From Podila epigama (lineage: Eukaryota > Mortierellomycota > Mortierellomycetes > Mortierellales > Mortierellaceae), in NCBI GenBank assembly GCA_015679605.1, contig JAAAVE010000256.1:1-15839 (forward strand): a DNA stretch of 15,839 nucleotides. The letters are read 5' to 3'. Below the pieces are notes generated by a model. It was not told where the DNA came from. It was given only the letters and a program-made list of their open reading frames with translations, and did no database searches. Shown here piece by piece: positions 10,001 through 15,839 of the stretch (positions within the stretch are counted from its first letter, which is position 1; every line of letters starts with the position of its first letter). The translations under genes and the position numbers were made by a program.

Positions 10001-10680
10001 AACTTTAGAATATCGTGCACTTGTTCTTTAGACCATCCCTGACGCGACACAGAGTCTATAGAAGGATCTTTCATGTTTGACTCTCTTCTTATGATTTGTT
10101 TGAGTTTCAACATTCCTGCTGCAGTTCGTAGTCCACTCTGCGGCGTCTGCTTAAGCTCTTTTAGTCTTGCTAGTGTCTATTATATTAAAAGAGAATAAAA
10201 ATAAAGTAAGAACTCTTTGAGCCATCGTGTCTTAAGGTCTTACGAAAGGCTCTGTGATGGCGGCAACGAAGGACCTCTGTACCTGCTGAAAGAATACGTC
10301 ATGAAGGCGAAGTGCGCTAATGTTATTGCTGTTGACAGCAGTCCATGCTTTGACAAGTTGTTCCTCGAATGCTTCCCGAACTAATGGCCATTCATCTCCC
10401 AGTCCACAGATCACTCCAATCCATGCATCCAGGCAAAACGAGCTTTGAGTATCAGCGTTGAGATCCGCCGAGAGTATCTAGAACATTCGATATACGATAT
10501 GATTTAATGACTGTACGGAGCAAAAAAACGTAGTGTGCATCGCGTTCATCCGTCCAGTGATACCTGTTCAAGGGCAAAGGCAACAAGGGCGATGGACGCT
10601 TTGGCTCGCACTTCAGGCCGATGTGGGGTGCAGCTTTCGGTCAAGAGCTTTTGAAGCAAGTCTGTGAAAAATACGTCCAT
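7057..10680 (-). CDS. TTI2: Tti2-like (TELO2-interacting protein 2) helical-repeat protein, eight exons, N-terminally long
   Basis: Exons on the minus strand: 10680-10564, 10477-10244, 10176-9956, 9775-9682, 9591-9396, 9298-9207, 9107-7540 and 7441-7057. All phases agree and give about 968 residues. All introns are GT..AG (67-180 bases). An alternative exon 5 acceptor at about 9645 is excluded because it brings in an in-frame TGA. The protein is mostly amphipathic helix. The C-terminal half resembles Tti2: a PW motif near residue 369, a region with RPCF and R-rich helices, GLDMLCRFL, then TLVGYM followed by helices and RYRGRILAAI near the end, similar in layout to the C-terminus of human TTI2. 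Tti2 works with Tel2 and Tti1 (TTT complex) in Hsp90-dependent maturation of PIKK kinases such as ATM, ATR and TOR. Human TTI2 is about 508 residues, so the ~320-residue N-terminal part is extra or strongly diverged. The identification rests on motif memory, not a search; another HEAT-like protein is possible. Confidence 0.62.
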
Positions 10681-11080
10681 TTGACTCGAGTAAGGTGAGT
10701 GTGTAGTTGTGCATCGTGTCGTTTACGCTTTTCTTTTTCTCTCTTTTATGTTGCTGAGTTCTGCATTTGCTAGCTTAACCAGCTTTTGAACAAGTAGGGT
10801 GGATCCATGTCTCGTTACCATTGGATGTCATTGGTAGTGAGAGATTCGTGAATGATTGAAGCAACAGCGAGATAATCGAGTTTAAGTACACGATCACCAA
10901 CACGTGACCTTGCACGGACAAAAATCTAGGCAAGCGCAACCAGTGTCTGCCGCAGCTTTGTTCAAAACCGTTTCGAATGGTTGAATTCAACAAACCTTTC
11001 TCATCTTCATCTCCTTTCGTTTCCTTTCCTTCCTTTTCTCCACAACCAAAGAAACAACTAAAATAAACGATAAAAGGAAT
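10681..11080. promoter_or_regulatory. Divergent promoter region between Tti2-like and endonuclease V genes
   Basis: The 400 bases lie between two start codons pointing away from each other, so both promoters must be here. Seen: CT-rich tracts at 10728-10746 and 11001-11040, and a CACGTG palindrome at 10901 in the context CACGTGACC. No clear TATA box is visible at a convincing distance from either start. No gene is supported inside. Confidence 0.65.
10901..10909. promoter_or_regulatory. CACGTGACC E-box-like site
   Basis: A perfect CACGTG palindrome followed by ACC, which reads GGTCACGTG on the other strand. In fungi CACGTG is the core bound by bHLH factors such as Cbf1, Pho4 or USF-like proteins. 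It sits about 175 bases before the endonuclease V ATG and 220 before the Tti2-like ATG. A role is inferred only from the motif and its place in a shared promoter. Confidence 0.35.
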
Positions 11081-12043
11081 ATGACTACCACAGGATCTGA
11101 ATACAGAGTCCCTTCTAAAGATCAGAAAGAAGAGTGGGCGTCGTAAGTTTGCACACTCTTTAAAAAAATTCAAGAGTCGTAATAAACTGGAGAAAGAAAA
11201 AAAATGTTCCTCACATTATATTTTAAACACACACACTCCACTAGGCAACAAACAGTCCTCAAAGAAAACCTCATTCTCAAAGATGACCATTCTGGCTGGT
11301 CCGTCATTCTCGAGCCTAATACAACCGGACAGCACCAAGTAGCTTCCGTGCAAGGGTTAAAGTACATTGGTGGCGTTGATCTCTCCTTTATAGTCGGCAA
11401 CAAGGAAGACGCGATTGCCTCCTTAGTCGTCCTTTCCTATCCAGACCTGAAAGTCGTGTACGAGCACCACGCAAAAGTAAAGCTATCCCTGCCTTACATC
11501 GCCGGCTACCTCGCCTTTCGGGAAGTGGGTCCACTCTTGGATCTGATTGCCGCCCTGCGTCAGGACAAGCCCCACCTTGTTCCTCAGTTGATTTTCGTCG
11601 ATGGCTGCGGCATTCTCCATCCACGCGGTTTTGGCCTCGCCAGCCATTTGGGTCTCCTCGCTAACATCCCCACCATTGGCTGTTCAAAGAACTATCTCGT
11701 CATTGATGGAGACGGACCCGTCCTTGGCGCACACCCACCAGAGTTCAAGAAACTGTTTCGCGCGTATGTGAGTGAACACCCTGAAACACACGGTGAGATG
11801 ATTTTACATGGCACTGTGACGGGGAGAACATATGGCGCGGCGTTGTCAGCAGCAACGACAGGAGGTGGTGCCGCAGAAGGCACACTGAACCCGATTTTTG
11901 TGTCCATTGGGCACCGCGTCTCGCTCGAGACGAGTATTGCAATGGTGCGAGCCTGCTCCTTGTTCAGGGTACCAGAACCGATCCGACAGGCGGATCTCAA
12001 GAGCAGAAAAGAGATCCGCAAGTGGCTTAATAATGAGATCTGA
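11081..12043 (+). CDS. ENDOV: Endonuclease V (inosine-specific nuclease), two exons
   Basis: Exons 11081-11142 and 11245-12043 give 286 residues; the Ser-21 codon is split TC|G across a 102-base GT..AG intron. The ATG at 11081 has A at -3. Family landmarks in order: GGVDLSF with metal-binding D66; the strand-separating wedge PYIAG at 104-108 followed by AFRE with E114; FVDGCGILHPRGFGLASHLG with D140; GCSKNYL with K169; and SIGHRVSLETS with H244. The four residues matching the bacterial Asp, Glu, Asp and His active site are all present, so the enzyme should be active. Endonuclease V cuts the second phosphodiester bond 3' of hypoxanthine (deaminated adenine). Bacterial enzymes act on DNA, while eukaryotic ones prefer inosine-containing RNA. 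A short Ala/Gly-rich loop (about residues 218-232) precedes the last motif. No targeting signal is seen. Confidence 0.96.
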
Positions 12044-12163
12044 GGATCTCGTCGAATAATAATGCAACATACAAAAACCATTGACAATTGAGGTAAAAAA
12101 AAGAAAGAAAGAAAAAAGAGAGAAAGATGAAATATGCTATTGTTGTTTGTATGTTGTGACCTT
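12044..12163. terminator. Convergent 3' ends of endonuclease V and UTP21
   Basis: Only 120 bases separate the two stop codons. On the + strand an AATAATAATG stretch follows the endonuclease V stop, and an A/AAAG tract lies at 12093-12120; read on the other strand that tract is T-rich and lies downstream of the UTP21 stop. The two transcripts probably overlap at their 3' ends. Confidence 0.5.
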
Positions 12164-15100
12164 CTATGCTTTTGTTCTCATAAACTCGATCAGACAGAGG
12201 GTGCTCTGGAAGAGCTCTTCCAACCGTCTCCATTCCTTCCTGTGCTCTGTTACCAACCGCCTCAGGCGCAAACTCACGGTCAAAGGACCAGCCTTGGTAG
12301 CATGGAGGTTCATCTTGAGCAGTCCCTTCTTACCATTCTTGCCCTTGCTGTCGCTATCGTCACTGTCATCCTTATCCTCTTCATTGTCACTTTCCATCTC
12401 GCTATCAACTTCATCCTCGTCCTCGTCCTCCAAGCCAGCTTCTGGGTTCGCTACCAACAGATCACCATGGATCCTCAGGAACAGATTCAAATAAGCCTCA
12501 GCCAACTCGAAATCACGTCGCTGCTTCAGCAGACACTCAATCGCTTCCAGAAAGTATCTAGGCTCGGCCAAGTCATTGTCCAAAGTCATTGATCGCAACT
12601 CGAAATCCACCGCTGACGGGTTCAATGACTTGAGATGGTCAAAGAAATCAGAATAATCGCGTTCAATCTCAATCGCCTTTCCACTCTCTGGTCCTTCGTT
12701 AATGACCTGGCGGGTTACACCTGAAGCATGGCCACGCTTCAGCAACGTCATGAACACAGTCTCCGGTTGAAGCATACTCATCCGGATCATCTTGGAATCA
12801 TTATCGGTGCTCTTGCTGTTGTCCTCCGCAGTCGCCACAAACTTTGGTACGACACCTGGAAGAGTGCTTAGGAAGAATGGGGCCTTCTCAGGGGCTTTGG
12901 GTGCCTCCTTGGGCTTGTTCCTTGCTTTGATCACATCCAGGTTCAAAAGAGTTTGCCATTTTGATTTTGGCAGCAATGATAGTGTAATCATTTGATCTGT
13001 CAATTGCTCTGCTGTCTCGATCGTTGGCTCCAATGCGAGAACCTCTTCGTTCGTGGTGTACATGTTTTCAGCTGTTAAGAGATGGAATGGGAGAAACGAA
13101 AGGAAGAAGAGAAGGAATTTTTACAGTGTGTACACCTTTCCTGGAAACATCTCACCACAGACAAAGACTAAAACAACGCTCACAAGACTCCCAAACAGAT
13201 GACGATCCACCAACTTACCATCTTCATCTTCGTCATCAGCCCCAGACGTGGGGAGAGCAACACGGACCACATCGTCATCAGAAATACTTCTCAAGGAAAC
13301 AGTTGTGAATTGCATGCGGTTGGCCCACAAAAAGATGCCAACATTGTCAACGTGAGCTGTGGCCAGGTAGTCGCCTGTGGGCGAAAAGGTGACGCTGGTG
13401 GCAATACTCTCACATTTGAAGATATCTACCATGTGTCCAGTGGGCAGGTCCCATGTACGGATAGTGGCATCCAAGGAAGCAGACACGAGCCAATGACCAT
13501 CAGGGCTGAAAGTCTGTTACGATGATGAGAAAAAAATATGAAAAAAGCCATTTGTTAGTGACTTGGGTTCGTTGGAATATATTGGAGCCCCCACAATTGC
13601 AATGAAAGCAAAAGTATCAAAACTTACCAAATCAGTAATTCGGTTTGAGTGTCCCCAGAACTCTCTCACCACACGCCTGTTCTCAACATCAACAATACGT
13701 ATACAAAGATCGTCACAGACAACAGCCAAGTGGTTGTTTTCGGTGTAGAGAAGCAAGTGTGTGATTGGTGCGGCCATATCCATGCTATGTTCGCATTTGC
13801 CAGACTTGATGTCCCACATTTTCAATTGGCCATCCAAAGATCCCGAGATAAGAATCCTGTTAAGACGGTCAGACTGCAAACCTGTGACAGCCTTCTTGTG
13901 CGCATCCTCAAACGAGCGGCGGAAAAGTCCCGATTGCATGTTGAACATGTCCACGCCTCCGAGTGCCGAACCGATAAAACCAAAGTTGCCACAGGTACTG
14001 ATGGCAACGGCCTTTGTTGCCGATCCATCCTTGGGGTTCATAACGTATGAGCCCAAGGCCTTGCGCTTATAGCTCCAAGTGCGCACTCCAGGTTCGTTCC
14101 AGTGAGCTGTGAGGATATTGTCCCACTCCTTTTCCTTGGCGGGGGAGGCGGCGGCAGAGGTGATGAGAGGGAGCTTCAGTTCGTCAATCTTCAAGTTCAA
14201 CAGCTTGGACTTTTTGCTCAGAGATCCCTGTGACAGCTCAACCGATTGAGAATCCCGCACAACTGAGAAACTCCTGAGAGATCGATCGCGGCCGGCTGAA
14301 AGAATAAAGTGTCCATCCTCGCTGTAAAACCGGATGTGTGTCGGGGGAGCATGATGTCCACTCCTGGACTTCAAGAGACGAGGGAGACCGTCCAGACTGT
14401 CAAAGATCCACTGCTTGACCGAGTTATCCGCTCCTGAACTCATCAAGATCGCCTGGCCGTTCAAGAATTGAATCGATGGAATTGCGCCGTCGTGGGCTCC
14501 CTTCATAACATGAAGGATTCTCTGACGATCCAGATCCCAGAGTGCGATATCACCGTACATGTTTGCTGATGCCATAACATGTAGATCATCTATTCATTGA
14601 GTGAAATTTTCCCGAAATAAGAAAAGTGGGATGGATCGTTAGTAAATCTTGATTTTTCTTATTCTATTACTCTTGTTTGTGATTATAGCGGTACCAAGAA
14701 AACTTAAGGAAGGATCGTTCATCCATTCGCCACTCACCAGTACGGAAGGAAATTGATGTAACCTTGCCCTCTTGTTTCATAGTCATGATAGTGGCATCTG
14801 TTCTGATGTTGCGGATTATGATAGATCCGTCCAAGAGACCAACTGCAATGACGTCCACCACTGGTGTCTGGGTAAAGCAGGTAATAGGCGAGCTGAAAGC
14901 CTCAAATGAGTAAATCATGGTGCTGGTGCGAATGTTCCAGATTTGCATCGTTCCCTGATTGCTTCCGATCAAAATCTTGTTGAGGTATGTGCTGGGATGG
15001 ATCAAAGTGGTAACAGTGAAGGATGGATCAAAGTCGATGGTGGTGTAAAGCTCTAATAGGAAGTAAAAAGTGGTGATGGTTAATGACAAAGGCGCCTTGA

Positions 15101-15710
15101 TGCGTAGGGTGACAATATGGTGGACTGGACAATGTATTACCTCCGGTGGTATGGTCATGCAACTTCACACTGTTGTCGCTGCAGATCGATATGATGTGTT
15201 GTCCAAAGATCTCAAGAGAGGCTATTGACAAGTTAGGAGCGTCTCCACAGGAAAAGCGCCCAATCTCCTTGGATCTCTTGTATGATACGATTTCACTTCC
15301 GCAGGCTACGAATGTGACGTCGCCCAACGTCGCGAGTGCTGTGATGGGGGTCGAAGTATGTGGTCCTACATTATATCAGGGTCAAAAAAAAAAAAATAGT
15401 GAGTGTCTTGATCGAGTTTGAAGACAAAAGAAAAAGACATGAAGTTCGCTGTGGCCGCTTCGCCTTTAACACAAGCTATTTGATCCGTGTTGTTGGGGTA
15501 GTTACCGACAAAGAGCAAGTTCATCTTCTCCACATCATACATGTGGTAGGTAGTTCCAACACAGGTGGTCAAAAAATATGCTTGGCCACGAGCCTGGATG
15601 TTGAAGGGGACTTCGTTTGTGACATATCCGATGGCGCGGAAGGGGACAAAGATTCTAGGCGCCTCGGCCTTGGGCTCTTCCGTGCGGGCTTTCTTTAAGA
15701 CTCCAAACAT
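12164..15710 (-). CDS. UTP21: Utp21 (WDR36), U3 snoRNP / SSU processome WD40 protein, six exons
   Basis: Exons on the minus strand: 15710-15506, 15365-15141, 15052-14738, 14589-13628, 13513-13219 and 13071-12164. All introns are GT..AG (88-148 bases) and all phases agree, giving 969 residues, close to yeast Utp21 (939) and human WDR36. The N-terminus has the family's PFRAIGYVTNEVPF. WD-type strand ends follow: NSVKLHD, GTMQIWNIRT, GSIIIRNIRT, GDIALWDLD, NSVKQW, GQLKMWDIKSG and ATIRTWDLPTG. Residue 249 joins exons 3 and 4 just before ASANMYGDIALWDL. The Utp21 C-terminal helical domain starts around residue 730 (LSTLPGVVPKF) and includes FELAEAYLNLFLRIHGD. An acidic linker (residues 881-909) interrupts that domain before the final helix. 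The protein acts in the nucleolus, in the UTP-B subcomplex that assembles on the 35S pre-rRNA for 18S maturation. The start ATG at 15710 has C at -3 but is the only fitting one. Confidence 0.95.
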
Positions 15711-15839
15711 GCGTCGCTATTCGGAAAGGGGGAAGGGGAGGAGTTGATGGAAGGATGGATGGAAGGCGTTGAATGAACAAAGCCGATGGAGAGTGAGTGA
15801 AGTTCTGTGCGCTCGCTCGTTTCTTTTTTTTTTTTTTTT
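15711..15839 (-). promoter_or_regulatory. 5' flank and probable leader of UTP21
   Basis: Read on the minus strand, it begins with an A tract (at least 14 A, running off the window edge) and a GAGCGAGCGC stretch. A CT/CCATCC-rich leader then leads into the ATG at 15710. No other gene is visible. The promoter probably continues past the window, so no core element can be assigned. Confidence 0.45.

Noticed and set aside
10775-11173. 132-codon minus-strand frame in the divergent promoter region, and a short peptide-like stretch near 10743-10800 suggesting an upstream exon of the Tti2-like gene
   Set aside because: The possible donor GTTAAG near 10776 does not join in frame to the exon starting at ATG 10680, and other acceptors give stops. 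The frame also overlaps the endonuclease V first exon.
12081-12592. Two + strand open frames of 137-152 codons opposite the UTP21 last exon
   Set aside because: They are antisense shadows of the UTP21 C-terminal exon, which is firmly identified on the other strand; their Leu/Ser runs mirror its acidic codons.
13072-14737. Intronic box C/D snoRNAs in UTP21 introns, a plausible host gene
   Set aside because: I read the introns at 14590-14737, 13514-13627, 13072-13218 and 15366-15505 for a TGATGA box with a paired CTGA box and did not find a proper pair. They show only branch sites such as CTAAC and pyrimidine tracts.

Overview
This window looks like nuclear DNA from a filamentous fungus. The genes are spliced, with introns of 67 to 257 bases, GT..AG borders (one GC..AG) and CTAAC/CTGAC-like branch sites. 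UTRs and introns are rich in T, CT and A tracts. The coding sequence carries long His/Ser/Thr/Pro/Asn simple repeats. This style fits early-diverging fungi of the Mortierella type, but that placement is an inference from composition and gene structure, not a proven identification. I see no mobile element, viral gene, tRNA, rRNA or CRISPR array.

Layout, left to right. (1) About 1-2022, + strand: a C2H2 zinc-finger protein with a very long low-complexity N-terminal part; its reading frame is open to the left edge. (2) 2023-3157: a 1.1 kb gene-free stretch with an imperfect tandem duplication. (3) 3158-6883, + strand: a four-exon gene for an OXR1-type TLDc-domain protein, with a GC-AG intron and two low-complexity insertions inside the domain. 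(4) 7057-10680, - strand: an eight-exon gene for a helical-repeat protein of about 968 residues whose C-terminal half resembles TELO2-interacting protein 2 (Tti2). (5) 10681-11080: a 400-base divergent promoter region with a CACGTG site. (6) 11081-12043, + strand: a two-exon endonuclease V gene with all catalytic residues. (7) 12164-15710, - strand: a six-exon gene for the SSU-processome WD40 protein Utp21 (WDR36), complete, 969 residues. (8) 15711-15839: its 5' flank.

Genes 3 and 4 converge, 4 and 6 diverge, and 6 and 7 converge. Fungal nuclear genes are not operonic. Three neighbours (OXR1-like, Tti2-like, EndoV) belong to families linked to oxidative stress, PIKK kinase maturation and inosine repair or turnover. 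Utp21 is ribosome-biogenesis housekeeping. Apart from the unusual low-complexity proteins, the unusual intron and the long Tti2-like N-terminus, this is an ordinary gene-dense fungal region. I did not find a convincing new multigene system.
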